Notes under the pieces: generated by a model | The model's input: only the letters and a program-made list of their open reading frames with translations | What the model was told of the DNA's origin: nothing | Databases searched by the model: none | Position numbers and translations under genes: made by a program | Source of the DNA: Actinotalea subterranea | GTDB taxonomy: Bacteria > Actinomycetota > Actinomycetes > Actinomycetales > Cellulomonadaceae | DNA length: 64,000 nt | Assembly: GCF_008364845.1 (NCBI RefSeq) | Contig: NZ_VTTP01000003.1 | Location: 527,821 to 591,820 of the forward strand | Direction: 5' to 3' | In this document: positions 1-8,392 of the stretch, piece by piece | How positions within the stretch are numbered: the stretch's first letter is position 1 | How the letters are laid out: every line of letters starts with the position of its first letter

Positions 1-919
1 GGGCACCGGACACGTCGCCTGCGGCGTAGACGCGCGGGTTGGTCGTGCGCTGGAACTCATCCGTGACGACGAAACCCCGCTCGTCGACGTCGACGCCGGC
101 TGCGGCGAGCCCCAGCCCGTCGGTGCGGGCCGTGCGACCGGTGGCGATCAGCAGCCGTTCTGCGCGGACGGCAGCACCCGAGGCGGCCCGTACGACGACC
201 TCGCCTCCGTCGACCGAGACGGCGACGGCGTGCTCCTCGAGGACACCGATGCCGTCCTCGGCAAAGACCGCACGCAGGCGTTCGGCCAGCTCCGGCTCGG
301 CCCGGGGGGCCACGCGCCCGACCAGGGACACCCTCGCACCGAGACGGGCCAAGAGCTGCGCCTGCTCGAGCCCGACGTAGCCGCCACCGATCACCACCAG
401 GGACCTCGGCACCTGCTCGAGTTCCATGGCCGTCGTCGACGTCAACCAGTCCACGCTGTCCAGACCCGCCAGCTCGGGCACCGCCGGCGCGGCCCCGGTG
501 GCCACCACGTACGCCTGGGCGCGCAGCGGCTCGCCGTCGACCGCGAGCGTGTCGCGATCGAGGAACCTGGCGTGCCCAGGCACGACCTCGAACGCATAGG
601 CGGCGGCGACGTGGGCGTACTTCGTACTGCGCATGCGCTCGACGAGCTCGTCCTTCTGGTGAACCAGCGCTCGTAGGTCTACGCCACCTGCGGACGTGGG
701 AGCGCCGTCGAAGGGATTGGTCAGGGCGGAGTGTCGGGCGCCGGCGGCCGCCAGGAGCGTCTTGGACGGCACGCAGCCGATGTTCACGCAGGTCCCACCG
801 AGAACGCCGCGCTCGATCAGGACCACGGTGTGCCCAGCCTGCCGAGCGGTGATCGCAGCCGCCATCGCCGCACCACCGGAGCCGACCACCGCCAGGTCCA
901 CGTCATAGCCCGCGCTCAT
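1..919 (-). CDS. merA: Mercuric reductase MerA, N-terminal part (cut by window edge)
   Basis: Flavin-dependent reductase of Hg(II) to volatile Hg(0), using NADPH in the cytoplasm. About 306 residues are visible. A FAD dinucleotide-binding glycine motif (GSGGAA) lies near residues 13-18, the redox-active pair is Cys44 and Cys49 in CVNIGCVPSK, and a second Rossmann glycine motif (VIGGGYVG) and an ATGRTART-type segment follow. The reading frame stays open to the left edge, so the C-terminal cysteine pair is not visible. There is no N-terminal HMA (NmerA) domain. The ATG at 919 has AAGGGA six bases upstream. It is divergent from a MerR regulator and shares its dyad. Identification is firm at family level; the alternative is a related pyridine nucleotide-disulfide oxidoreductase. 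Confidence 0.88.
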   Translation of the reverse strand, partial: MSAGYDVDLAVVGSGGAAMAAAITARQAGHTVVLIERGVLGGTCVNIGCVPSKTLLAAAGARHSALTNPFDGAPTSAGGVDLRALVHQKDELVERMRSTKYAHVAAAYAFEVVPGHARFLDRDTLAVDGEPLRAQAYVVATGAAPAVPELAGLDSVDWLTSTTAMELEQVPRSLVVIGGGYVGLEQAQLLARLGARVSLVGRVAPRAEPELAERLRAVFAEDGIGVLEEHAVAVSVDGGEVVVRAASGAAVRAERLLIATGRTARTDGLGLAAAGVDVDERGFVVTDEFQRTTNPRVYAAGDVSGA

Positions 920-962
920 GCCAGATCCCTTCGTCGTCGGTCCTGCTCCAGGCGCCAGCCTG

Positions 963-988
963 GACCTTCTAGCGCACTGGAAGGTCAA
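963..988 (-). promoter_or_regulatory. MerR-type operator/promoter between merA and its regulator
   Basis: A perfect 7-base inverted repeat, GACCTTC at 963-969 and GAAGGTC at 980-986, has a 10-base centre. On the minus strand it overlaps a TTGACC -35 element at 988-983, the usual arrangement for MerR activators, which untwist an over-long 19-20 base spacer. The site lies between merA and the divergent regulator. The -10 element toward merA is not clear. Confidence 0.7.
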
Positions 989-1017
989 GGCCGGTAGGCT
1001 CGGCAGCTGGAGGCGAT

Positions 1018-1407
1018 GTGCGTATCGGAGAGCTGGCCCAGGCGAGCGGCACCACGACCAAGACGCTGCGCTACTACGAACAGGCAGGGCTCCTCCCGGC
1101 GCCCGAGCGCACCACCACCGGCTACCGCGACTACGAGCCCGCGACCCTCCAGCGACTGAACTTCATCCGCCGTGGTCAGGCCGCCGGCCTGACCCTGGCG
1201 CAGATCCGAGAGGTGCTGCACGTACGAGACGCCGGTGCGGCGCCCTGCCACCACGTCCGCCAGCTGCTCGACAGCCGCGTCCACCAGCTCGACCGCCAGA
1301 TCGCGGACCTTCAGGCGCTGCGCGAGAACGTCACCGAGCTGCGAGACGCCGCCGCCGCACCTGACCCCGGGGCCTGCGACCCGACCGACGTCTGTCGGTA
1401 CCTCTGA
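1018..1407 (+). CDS. MerR-family heavy-metal-responsive regulator
   Basis: A 129-residue DNA-binding regulator that represses or activates the divergent merA promoter. The N-terminus is a winged-helix MerR domain (RIGELAQASG, then KTLRYYEQAGLL, then TGYRDY), followed by the dimerization helix. Metal-ligand cysteines are seen at CHH near residue 80 and in the C-terminal CDPTDVCRYL. The cysteine spacing differs from textbook MerR, so the metal could be Hg, Cd, Zn or Pb. The start is a GTG with GGAGG four bases upstream, a little close. Known for the family: homodimer bound to a long-spacer promoter. Inferred: the metal is mercury, from adjacency to merA. Confidence 0.85.
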   Translation: MRIGELAQASGTTTKTLRYYEQAGLLPAPERTTTGYRDYEPATLQRLNFIRRGQAAGLTLAQIREVLHVRDAGAAPCHHVRQLLDSRVHQLDRQIADLQALRENVTELRDAAAAPDPGACDPTDVCRYL

Positions 1408-1523
1408 GCCGCGACCGCCATCTGCGCGCATCGGCAGCAGGCCAGGGGGCGGCCGAGAACCGTGACCGGCAATCGCCCGCCGACGATGACCTTCTCCGCC
1501 GCCACCGGGAACGGCCAACGGCT

Positions 1524-2117
1524 CTACAGCCCGAAGGCGCCGCCCTCGAGGAGGATGACGATGCCCAGTCCGATCAGGACGAGGGGGAACAGGACGTGTT
1601 CCCAGCGTTCGAGGACTTCGGCGATGGGTCGTCGGGTGGCGACGTACCTGGCGGCCAGGACGAGCACGGCGACCAGGGCGAGGAACACGACGGCGTACGC
1701 GGCGGTCGCGGCGGGGCCGACGGTGAGGAAGACCGGGACGTAGACGCCGATGTTGTCGCCGCCGTTGGCGAAGGTGACCGCTGCGACGGTCCAGACGGCG
1801 ACGGCCTTGCCCGGGTCGTCATCGTCGGCGTCGCGGCCACGCCAGGCCCGCCAGGCGGCGTAGAGGCCCAGGAGCAGGGGGATGAGTCCGAAGTAGGCGA
1901 TGGCGTCTTCGGGCAGGAAGGCGTTGGCGCCGAGTGCGACCAGGACGGAGGCGATGAGGATGGCGCCGAAGCCGAGGTACTGCCCGGCGACGATCTTGGC
2001 GGTGGTGCCTGGGGCGCCGGCGCCGCGGGCGAAGAACAGTGAGAGCACGATGATGTCGTCGATGTTGGTCACGAGGAACAGACCGACGGCCTGCAGGGCG
2101 GCTACGGCCAAGTCCAT
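1524..2117 (-). CDS. cadD: CadD-family cadmium resistance transporter
   Basis: A 197-residue membrane protein with about five to six hydrophobic segments, placed in the CadD/LysE-like superfamily of cadmium exporters. The N-terminus carries the conserved VTNIDDIIVL segment, and an internal FANGGDNIGVY motif repeats the Asn-Asp pattern typical of the family. The chosen ATG at 2117 has GAAAGG about ten bases upstream. A longer frame reaches 2234, but it adds an arginine-rich stretch unlike the family N-terminus. It is divergent from a CmtR-like ArsR repressor across a 140-base gap, which suggests shared metal control. Substrate specificity is inferred from the family. Confidence 0.83.
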   Translation of the reverse strand: MDLAVAALQAVGLFLVTNIDDIIVLSLFFARGAGAPGTTAKIVAGQYLGFGAILIASVLVALGANAFLPEDAIAYFGLIPLLLGLYAAWRAWRGRDADDDDPGKAVAVWTVAAVTFANGGDNIGVYVPVFLTVGPAATAAYAVVFLALVAVLVLAARYVATRRPIAEVLERWEHVLFPLVLIGLGIVILLEGGAFGL

Positions 2118-2182
2118 CGAGGGGCCTTTCGGTTGGTTGCGGTGCGAGGCCCGCGCGCTACTCGCGGCTGTGGCCGGGGCGG

Positions 2183-2194
2183 CCGATAGATCGG
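2183..2194. promoter_or_regulatory. Short dyad between cadD and the ArsR gene
   Basis: CCGAT and ATCGG form a 5-base inverted repeat around AG in the divergent intergenic region. It could be part of a metalloregulator operator, but it is short and its position relative to a promoter is unknown. Confidence 0.25.
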
Positions 2195-2257
2195 ACACAG
2201 CAGCCCGCAGAGCCCGACCGGGTCGAACCCACACCCGATAGGCGCTAGCATCGACCC

Positions 2258-2647
2258 ATGCCGATGATTATCGCAAGTTCTGATGTGAGTGGCCGGGCCG
2301 AGCTCGCGCCCGCGGGGGCGTTGTTCCGAGGCCTGGGCGACCCGACGCGCCTGGCGCTGGTGCGCCGCCTGGCGAGGGGCGAGGCGCGGGTCGTGGACCT
2401 GTGCACCGAGCTGGGCCTGAGCCAGTCCACCGTGTCCTCACACCTGGCCTGCCTGCGGGACTGCGGGTTGGTCGACTACCGCGCGCAGGGACGCGCGTCG
2501 GTCTACCACCTGACCCGCCCTGAACTGCTGGACCTGCTGGCTGTGGCCGAGGGCCTGCTGGCCGCGACCGGCAACGCTGTGGCCTTGTGCCCCACCTACG
2601 CAAACCCCACCACCTCTGACCCGATCACCAAGGAGAGCGCACGATGA
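2258..2647 (+). CDS. CmtR-like ArsR/SmtB-family metal repressor
   Basis: A 129-residue winged-helix repressor. The core reads GDPTRLALVRRL, then SQSTVSSHLACLRDCGLV. The two cysteines in the recognition-helix region (ACLRDC) match the Cd/Pb-binding pair of the CmtR subfamily, and a further cysteine lies near the C-terminus (ALCPTY). CmtR proteins leave DNA when Cd(II) or Pb(II) binds. It heads an operon: its TGA overlaps the ATG of the P-type ATPase by four bases. The start is the ATG at 2258; a second in-frame ATG lies six bases later. It probably also controls divergent cadD. Metal preference is inferred from the cysteine pattern. Confidence 0.84.
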   Translation: MPMIIASSDVSGRAELAPAGALFRGLGDPTRLALVRRLARGEARVVDLCTELGLSQSTVSSHLACLRDCGLVDYRAQGRASVYHLTRPELLDLLAVAEGLLAATGNAVALCPTYANPTTSDPITKESAR

Positions 2648-4608
2648 GCGACGCCTGCGGCTGCAGCGACGACGAGACCACCCCCGGCGGCGAGGAAACC
2701 GAGGAGCACGAGGCCGAGCGGCTGTGGGAGGTCAGCGAGCTCCGCTTCGCCGCCGTCGCCGGCGTGCTGCTCCTGGCGGGCCTGGTCGCAGGGTCCAGGG
2801 ATCAGTCCGCCGTTGCGACGGTGCTGAACTGGGTGGCGCTGCTGGTCGGTGCGTGGACGTTCGTCCCCAGCACGATCCGGCGACTGGTCAAGGGCAAGAT
2901 CGGCGTCGGGACCCTGATGACGATCGCCGCGATCGGCGCGGTGCTGCTCGGTGAGGTCGCCGAGGCGGCCGCACTGGCGTTCTTGTTCTCCATCAGCGAG
3001 GGCCTGGAGGAGTACTCCCTGGCCCGCACCCGCCGCGGCCTGCGGGCGCTGCTGAACCTCGTGCCCGCTACCGCGACGGTGCTGCGCGACGGCGCAGAGA
3101 CCACGGTAGCTCCCGGTGAGCTGGGCATCGGGGACCTGATGGTGGTCAGGCCCGGGGAGCGGGTCGCCACCGACGGGATCATCCGCACCGGTCGCACCGC
3201 CCTGGACGTCTCAGCCATCACCGGTGAGTCGGTGCCCGTGGAGGCCGGACCCGGACAAGACGTCTACGCGGGGTCGATCAACGGATCCGGCGTCCTCGAG
3301 GTGGAGGTGACCACCACCGCGCAGGACAACTCCCTGGCGCGGATCGTGCGGATCGTCGAGGCCGAGCAGTCCCGCAAGGGCGAAGCCCAACGCCTGGCGG
3401 ACCGCATCGCCAAGCCGCTAGTGCCCGGTGTGATGATCGCCGCCGCGCTCATCGCCGTCGTCGGCAGCCTGCTGGGCGACCCGGGCACGTGGATCGAGCG
3501 GGCCCTGGTCGTGCTCGTCGCAGCGTCACCGTGCGCCCTGGCGATCTCCGTGCCGGTCTCCGTGGTCGCCGCCGTCGGGGCCGCCTCCAAGCAGGGTGTG
3601 CTCATCAAGGGCGGCGCGGCCGTGGAGGCCCTCGGTGCCATCCGCGGGGTCGCCCTGGACAAGACCGGGACGCTGACCCGCAACGCCCCTACCGTCGTGG
3701 CCGTCGTCGCCGCGCCCGGCCGCACCCAGGAGCGCGTCCTGCAGGTCGCGGCCGCCCTCGAAGCACGCAGCGAGCACCCCCTGGCACGGGCCATCCTGGC
3801 CGCCGTAACCCCGGCCACCCCCGCCACCGACGTCGAGGCAGTCCCCGGTGCGGGCCTGACCGGGACGTTCGAGGGTCGGCCTGCCCGGCTCGGGCGACCC
3901 GGATGGGTCCACGCCGGATCACTGGCCGCTGAGGTGGAGCGGATGCAGCAGGCGGGGGCGACCGCCGTCCTGATCGAGGAGAACGGCTCGCTGCTCGGTG
4001 CGGTCGCCGTGCGCGACGAGCTGCGGCCCGAGGCCGCGCAGGTCGTGGCCCAGCTGCGCCGCGATGGCTACCACGTCGCCATGCTCACCGGCGACAACAC
4101 GCTGACCGCGACCGCCCTGGCCCGCGAGGTCGGCATCGACGAGGTCCACGCGGACCTGCGCCCGGAGGACAAGGCCGCACTGGTCGCCCAGCTGCGCACC
4201 CAGCGCCGCACCGCGATGGTCGGTGACGGCGTCAACGACGCCCCCGCGCTGGCGACCGCCGACCTCGGCATCGCGATGGGAGCGATGGGCACCGACGTGG
4301 CGATCGAGACCGCCGACGTCGCGCTCATGGGTGAGGACCTGCGTCACCTGCCCCAGGCGTTCGCCCACGCCCGCAGGGCCAGGCGCATCATGCTGCAGAA
4401 CGTCGGGCTGTCCCTGGCGATCATCATCGTGCTCATGCCCCTGGCCCTGACCGGTGTCCTGGGCCTGGCCGCCGTGGTCCTCGTGCACGAGGTGGCCGAG
4501 GTCGTAGTGATCGCTAACGGCGTCCGCGCCGGCCGCACTCGCCCACTGCCGCAGGCCATCACGGGGACTGCTGCGGCCGTCGAGCGTCCGGCGCTGGCTA
4601 CGCGGTGA
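2644..4608 (+). CDS. Heavy-metal-translocating P-type ATPase, P1B-4-like (SPC motif)
   Basis: A 654-residue inner-membrane metal exporter driven by ATP. The short Cys/Asp/Glu-rich N-terminus (DACGCSDDE) replaces a canonical HMA domain. The actuator TGES motif, the intramembrane SPC motif (Ser295-Cys297), the phosphorylated Asp339 in DKTGTLT, an HP dipeptide, and GDGVND near residue 527 are all present. The last helix starts with HEVAEV (His615-Glu616). SPC plus an HE motif is typical of P1B-4 pumps (CtpD/CoaT-like; Co, Zn, Cd or Fe) rather than CPC-type Zn/Cd pumps. It is translationally coupled to the upstream CmtR-like gene by ATGA and to lspA downstream by GTGA. Cd/Zn/Co export is the likely role. 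Confidence 0.9.
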   Translation: MSDACGCSDDETTPGGEETEEHEAERLWEVSELRFAAVAGVLLLAGLVAGSRDQSAVATVLNWVALLVGAWTFVPSTIRRLVKGKIGVGTLMTIAAIGAVLLGEVAEAAALAFLFSISEGLEEYSLARTRRGLRALLNLVPATATVLRDGAETTVAPGELGIGDLMVVRPGERVATDGIIRTGRTALDVSAITGESVPVEAGPGQDVYAGSINGSGVLEVEVTTTAQDNSLARIVRIVEAEQSRKGEAQRLADRIAKPLVPGVMIAAALIAVVGSLLGDPGTWIERALVVLVAASPCALAISVPVSVVAAVGAASKQGVLIKGGAAVEALGAIRGVALDKTGTLTRNAPTVVAVVAAPGRTQERVLQVAAALEARSEHPLARAILAAVTPATPATDVEAVPGAGLTGTFEGRPARLGRPGWVHAGSLAAEVERMQQAGATAVLIEENGSLLGAVAVRDELRPEAAQVVAQLRRDGYHVAMLTGDNTLTATALAREVGIDEVHADLRPEDKAALVAQLRTQRRTAMVGDGVNDAPALATADLGIAMGAMGTDVAIETADVALMGEDLRHLPQAFAHARRARRIMLQNVGLSLAIIIVLMPLALTGVLGLAAVVLVHEVAEVVVIANGVRAGRTRPLPQAITGTAAAVERPALATR

Positions 4609-5135
4609 CCGCTGGCACCGCAAGGGAGGAGAAACGGGGCTTGGCCAGCCCGACGCGGCGGCGCCTGGCGGCAGGGCTGGGCGCTGCTGCGTTGGCCGCT
4701 GTCGACCTGGGCGTCAAGGCCTGGGCAGTGGGTTCGCTGCAGGAGCGGGTCATCCCTTTGGGTCCGGTCGAGCTGAGGTTGGCCTACAACGCGGGGGTGG
4801 CATTCTCCGTCGGGGCTGGCGTCCCGACCTGGCTCGTGCTCACTATCACCGCGCTCGTCACCGCTGCGGTCGGTGTGGTCGCCTGGCGGACCGGCGCCGC
4901 TCTTTCGCGCGGGCGGTTGCCTGCCCTCGCCCTGGTCCTGGGTGGGGCGATCGCGAACGTCGTGGACCGGGCTGGGGACGGGGTGGTCACCGACTACCTG
5001 CACAGCGGGTGGTTCCCGACCTTCAACATCGCCGACACCGCGATCGTCACCGGCGTCGCTTTGCTGGTGCTGGTCACCCTGCGCCACCCGACACCCGCAA
5101 CACCGAGCGGGGACGGCACGAGCGGGATCGGGTGA
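4605..5135 (+). CDS. lspA: Lipoprotein signal peptidase LspA
   Basis: A 176-residue aspartyl protease of the cytoplasmic membrane that removes the signal peptide of diacylglyceryl-modified prolipoproteins. The first catalytic aspartate is in NVVDRAGDGVVTDYL and the second in FNIADTAI; LAYNAGVAFS matches the conserved NxGxAF box. Four hydrophobic segments fit the family, and the length is usual. The GTG start overlaps the ATPase stop (GTGA). Its presence in a metal operon suggests it processes metal-handling lipoproteins or is a resistance-island duplicate of a housekeeping copy. No lgt is visible in the window. Confidence 0.93.
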   Translation: MTAGTAREEKRGLASPTRRRLAAGLGAAALAAVDLGVKAWAVGSLQERVIPLGPVELRLAYNAGVAFSVGAGVPTWLVLTITALVTAAVGVVAWRTGAALSRGRLPALALVLGGAIANVVDRAGDGVVTDYLHSGWFPTFNIADTAIVTGVALLVLVTLRHPTPATPSGDGTSGIG

Positions 5136-5222
5136 GTGGCACTCGCGCGGGCCTCGCGTCGGTAGTGGCCACCAGCACGATCGGCGGCCGGTGCTCACAT
5201 CAACGCTCGCTACCATGACCGC

Positions 5223-5618
5223 ATGACGGCCGAGGCGTGCGACCTGCTGTGCCTGGACGTGGCGCGCGCCGAGTCGGTCCGCGCAGCCCTGCCGAAGGCG
5301 CACCGCTCCCAGGCGATGGCGGTTACTGCCAAGGCACTGGCGGACCCGGTGCGCCTTCGCACGGCAACGGCCCTGGCCCTCGGGGCCGAGCTGTGCGTCT
5401 GCGATCTGGCGTGGGTCGTCGGCGCCGCGCCGAATCTGGTTTCGCACCACCTGCGCGTTCTGCGCCGCGCCGGCCTGGTGACCTCCCGCCGGCACGGCAA
5501 GCTGGTCATGTGCCGGCTGACCTCCCAGGGCGCGGCGCTACTGGACGCCCTGGGCGTCGCCGCACCGGGTGAGAGTCTGTGGGCGGAGCCGTCCGAGCTG
5601 ATCACCGCTCGTGGATGA
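5223..5618 (+). CDS. CadC-like ArsR/SmtB metal repressor
   Basis: A 131-residue winged-helix repressor. The N-terminal CDLLC and the ELCVCDL motif in the alpha-3 region give the two cysteine pairs typical of CadC (Cd, Pb, Zn sensing). The DNA-reading helix follows in NLVSHHLRVLRRAGLV. ATG at 5223 follows an 87-base gap, so this gene likely starts a new transcript that runs through the overlapping TlpA, CcdA, DUF3105, DUF305, ResB and CcsB genes. Its last eight bases overlap the GTG start of the TlpA-like gene. The sensor class is clear, but the physiological metal is not. Confidence 0.85.
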   Translation: MTAEACDLLCLDVARAESVRAALPKAHRSQAMAVTAKALADPVRLRTATALALGAELCVCDLAWVVGAAPNLVSHHLRVLRRAGLVTSRRHGKLVMCRLTSQGAALLDALGVAAPGESLWAEPSELITARG

Positions 5619-6291
5619 GCCGACCGCGGCCGGCGGACCTCCGGTCCAGGGATCGCCCGCACGGGCACGGCCGCGCTGGCCACTGACCGGCCCGCGGGTG
5701 ATCCTCCTGGTCCTGGTCCTGGTCCTCGTCACTGGAGGCGTGGTGGCGGTCCAGCTCACCGGCTTCCTGTCGGCGGGCCAAGGCGCGGCGCTCGGGGGGT
5801 CCTCAGTGACTGCGGGCAGCAGGACGGTGACGGAGTACGCACCTGAGGACCGGGCTGGACCGGTGGCACTGTCGGGAACCGGGCTGACTGGTGAGGCGAT
5901 CGACATCGCCGCATGGCGCGGCGACGTCGTGGTGATCAACGTGTGGGGTTCGTGGTGTGCGCCGTGCCGGGAGGAGGCGCCGATCCTTGCCGCCACTTCG
6001 GCTGCGTACGCGGACCAGGGGGTGCGGTTCGTCGGGGTCAACGTGCGCGACAATCCGGCCGCGGCGATCGCGTTCGAGGAGAGCTACGGGATCACCTACC
6101 CGAGCATCGACGACAGGAATGGCAAGGCCCTGCTGAGCCTGGCCGATCACCTCCCCGGAGCCGGGGTCCCGGTGACCCTGCTCCTGGACCGGGACGGGAG
6201 GCCGGCGGCGCGCGTCCTCGGCGCGGTGCAGGAGTCGACCCTGACCGCGCTGCTGGACACGGTCCTGGCCGAGCCCGCCACGTCGTCGTGA
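5611..6291 (+). CDS. TlpA/ResA-like thiol-disulfide oxidoreductase
   Basis: A 226-residue extracytoplasmic thioredoxin-fold protein held by one N-terminal membrane helix near residues 30-52. The active site is WCAPC with Cys116 and Cys119, and the cis-proline segment is GVPVTLLLD. Such proteins reduce apocytochrome c heme-binding cysteines or copper-chaperone thiols. The GTG start overlaps the repressor gene by eight bases, and its stop overlaps the GTG of ccdA (GTGA). The context (CcdA, ResB, CcsB) matches the reductant arm of System II cytochrome c maturation. The alternative GTG or ATG starts would shorten only the cytoplasmic tail. Confidence 0.88.
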   Translation: MDEPTAAGGPPVQGSPARARPRWPLTGPRVILLVLVLVLVTGGVVAVQLTGFLSAGQGAALGGSSVTAGSRTVTEYAPEDRAGPVALSGTGLTGEAIDIAAWRGDVVVINVWGSWCAPCREEAPILAATSAAYADQGVRFVGVNVRDNPAAAIAFEESYGITYPSIDDRNGKALLSLADHLPGAGVPVTLLLDRDGRPAARVLGAVQESTLTALLDTVLAEPATSS

Positions 6292-7034
6292 GCGTGCTCC
6301 AAGACCTGGTCGCGACCGGCCCGATGCTGGCGGCCATGGCCGTCGCGGCCCTGGCGGGGCTGGTCTCCTTCGTGTCCCCGTGCGTGCTGCCCGTGGTGCC
6401 CGGGTACGTGTCCTACGTCGCTGGCGGCCCCTTGCTCGATGAGGGCGTCGCGACGCGGCGACGTCCGGTGGTGAAGGGTACTGCCTTGTTCATCCTGGGG
6501 TTCGCCTCGGTCTTCGTCGCCTACGGCGCCCTCTTCGGCGGTCTTGGTGCGACGCTGCAGTCCTCGCAAGCGGTGCTCACCCGTGTCCTGGGCGTCGTGG
6601 TCGTGGTGATGGGTCTGGTCTTCGCCGGCTGGCTGCCCCGGTCCCAGCGCCAGATGCTGCCGCGGCTGCGTCCTAAGTCGGGCCTGGTCGGCGCCCCGCT
6701 GATGGGGGTCACCTTCGGGCTGGGTTGGACACCGTGTCTGGGTCCGACTCTCGCCACGGTGCAGACCTTGGCGTTCACCGAGGCCAGCGCCGGGCGCGGG
6801 GCGACGCTGGCCGCGGTCTACGCCGCCGGGCTCGGTCTTCCGTTCATCGCGGTCGGTCTGGGCATGCGGCGGGCACTGACGGCGACCCAGTGGGCACGTG
6901 GGCACACCGTGGGGATCAAACGCGCTGGTGCGGTCATGCTCATCACCACCGGTCTGCTGCTGGCCACCGGGGTGTGGGACCACCTGATGCGGGGCCTGCA
7001 GTCCACGATCTCGGGCTACACCACCGTCCTGTGA
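6288..7034 (+). CDS. ccdA: CcdA-type cytochrome c biogenesis / thiol-transfer membrane protein
   Basis: A 248-residue polytopic membrane protein that carries electrons from cytoplasmic thioredoxin to extracytoplasmic thiol proteins such as the TlpA-like neighbour. Conserved cysteine-proline sites are visible in FVSPCVLPVVPGY near the N-terminus and in GWTPCLGPTLA in the middle. Six hydrophobic segments fit the DsbD/CcdA family. The GTG at 6288 is chosen because it overlaps the upstream stop (GTGA); a frame open further upstream runs antiparallel to real codon use. It lies 30 bases before the DUF3105 gene. Confidence 0.92.
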   Translation: MSVLQDLVATGPMLAAMAVAALAGLVSFVSPCVLPVVPGYVSYVAGGPLLDEGVATRRRPVVKGTALFILGFASVFVAYGALFGGLGATLQSSQAVLTRVLGVVVVVMGLVFAGWLPRSQRQMLPRLRPKSGLVGAPLMGVTFGLGWTPCLGPTLATVQTLAFTEASAGRGATLAAVYAAGLGLPFIAVGLGMRRALTATQWARGHTVGIKRAGAVMLITTGLLLATGVWDHLMRGLQSTISGYTTVL

Positions 7035-7064
7035 ACGACGTCGACGAGCGAAAGGCCTCCACTG

Positions 7065-7703
7065 ATGGCAACCCGTAAGCACGAAGCGGCCGAGCGCGCT
7101 GCCCGGCTGGCCGAGATCCGCGAGCAGCAGCGGCGCGCCGAGCGCCGCCGCACGGCGGTCATCACCGGCACGAGCGTGCTCGTGGCCGGGGTCCTCATCG
7201 GAGCGACGGCCGTCGTGCTCGTCGGCGAGCAGCAGCGCGCCGCCGAAGTCACTGAGGCAGCGTCGGGGGACATCGAAGGCGTTGCGACCTTCAGCGACCT
7301 GTCGGCCAGCCATGTCCAGGAGCCGGTGCGGTACGACCAGACGCCGCCCGTCGGTGGCGACCACGCGGGTGTGTGGGCCAACTGCGGGACGTACACCGAG
7401 CCGATCGCCAACGAGCTCGGGGTCCACTCCCTGGAGCACGGTGCCGTGTGGATCACCTACAGCTCGGACCTGCCGGCCGAGCAGGTGCAGCGGCTCGCCG
7501 AGCTGGCCGACGGCAACGCGTACGTGCTGCTCAGCCCCTTCGATGGCCTGCCCGAGCAGCCGGTGGTGGCCAGCGCCTGGGGGACCCAGCTGGCGCTGGG
7601 AACGGCGGATGACCCGCGCCTGGAGCAGTTCCTGGTCAAGTACCAGCAGGGTGAGCAGACACCGGAGCCGGGTGCGCCGTGCACGGGTGGGGTGGACGCG
7701 TGA
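7065..7703 (+). CDS. DUF3105 membrane-anchored protein
   Basis: 212 residues. A charged, coiled N-terminus (AERAARLAEIREQQRRAE) leads to one transmembrane helix near residues 36-57, then an extracytoplasmic DUF3105 domain. The family signature is visible: YDQTPPVGGDHAGVWANCG, then HSLEHGAVWITY, and a final cysteine. His, Cys and Trp residues in these motifs could bind metal, but the biochemical role of DUF3105 is unknown. ATG at 7065; its TGA overlaps the ATG of the DUF305 gene by one base. Repeated association with DUF305 and thiol-redox genes suggests copper or cytochrome handling (inference). Confidence 0.88.
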   Translation: MATRKHEAAERAARLAEIREQQRRAERRRTAVITGTSVLVAGVLIGATAVVLVGEQQRAAEVTEAASGDIEGVATFSDLSASHVQEPVRYDQTPPVGGDHAGVWANCGTYTEPIANELGVHSLEHGAVWITYSSDLPAEQVQRLAELADGNAYVLLSPFDGLPEQPVVASAWGTQLALGTADDPRLEQFLVKYQQGEQTPEPGAPCTGGVDA

Positions 7704-8392
7704 TGAGCGAGAGCGCTGGCGCGCCGCGCAGGGTCCCGACCGTTGCGGTGGTGATCTTGGTGGCCGCCGTTGTGGGGGTCGCCGGCCTGGTCGCCGGTTC
7801 GGCCCTCACCAGCGGAGGCGACCGGGTCTCGCGGCCGGCCGAGGGGTCAGCCGAGGCTGGGTTCGCCCGCGACATGCAGGCGCACCACGCCCAGGCGGTG
7901 GAGATGTCCACGACGGTGCGTGACGCCACGGAGGATCCCGAGGTCCGGTCGCTGGCGCTGGACATCATGCTGACCCAGCAGCAGCAGGCTGGGCAGATGT
8001 ATGGCTGGCTGGAGCAGTGGGACCTTCCGCAGGCCAGCCTGGCCGCTCCGATGCAGTGGATGAGCGAGACCGGCTCCGGCATGGGGTCCATGGACAACCG
8101 TGCTGACGCGACCGCGGCGCCGGGACCCGACGCGGTGATGCCCGGGATGGCGAGCGATGAGGACCTGGGCAGGCTCGCCCAGGCAGGAGGGCTCGACGCT
8201 GAGGTTCTGTACCTGCGGCTCATGGTGGCGCACCATGAAGGCGGCGTGGCCATGGCTCAGGCGGCCCTCGACCTGGTCCAGTACCAGGACGTGCGTCGTC
8301 TGGCCCAGGCGATCGTTGGCTCCCAGACCGCCGAGCTCGCGGTACTCAACGACATGCTCGACGCGCGGGAAGCCGGGTCTGCGGGCCGGTGA
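7703..8392 (+). CDS. DUF305 metal-associated secreted/anchored protein
   Basis: 229 residues with an N-terminal membrane anchor near residues 13-35, then a DUF305 four-helix domain of the ferritin-like/CopM type. The two family His motifs are present: FARDMQAHHAQAVEMS near residue 54 and LRLMVAHHEGGVAMAQ near residue 175, with Met-rich GSGMGSMD and MPGMA segments between them that could bind Cu(I). CopM-like proteins bind copper outside the membrane. The ATG at 7703 overlaps the DUF3105 stop (TGATG), and its own stop overlaps the resB start (GTGA). Copper binding is inferred from the family and residues. Confidence 0.88.
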   Translation: MSESAGAPRRVPTVAVVILVAAVVGVAGLVAGSALTSGGDRVSRPAEGSAEAGFARDMQAHHAQAVEMSTTVRDATEDPEVRSLALDIMLTQQQQAGQMYGWLEQWDLPQASLAAPMQWMSETGSGMGSMDNRADATAAPGPDAVMPGMASDEDLGRLAQAGGLDAEVLYLRLMVAHHEGGVAMAQAALDLVQYQDVRRLAQAIVGSQTAELAVLNDMLDAREAGSAGR

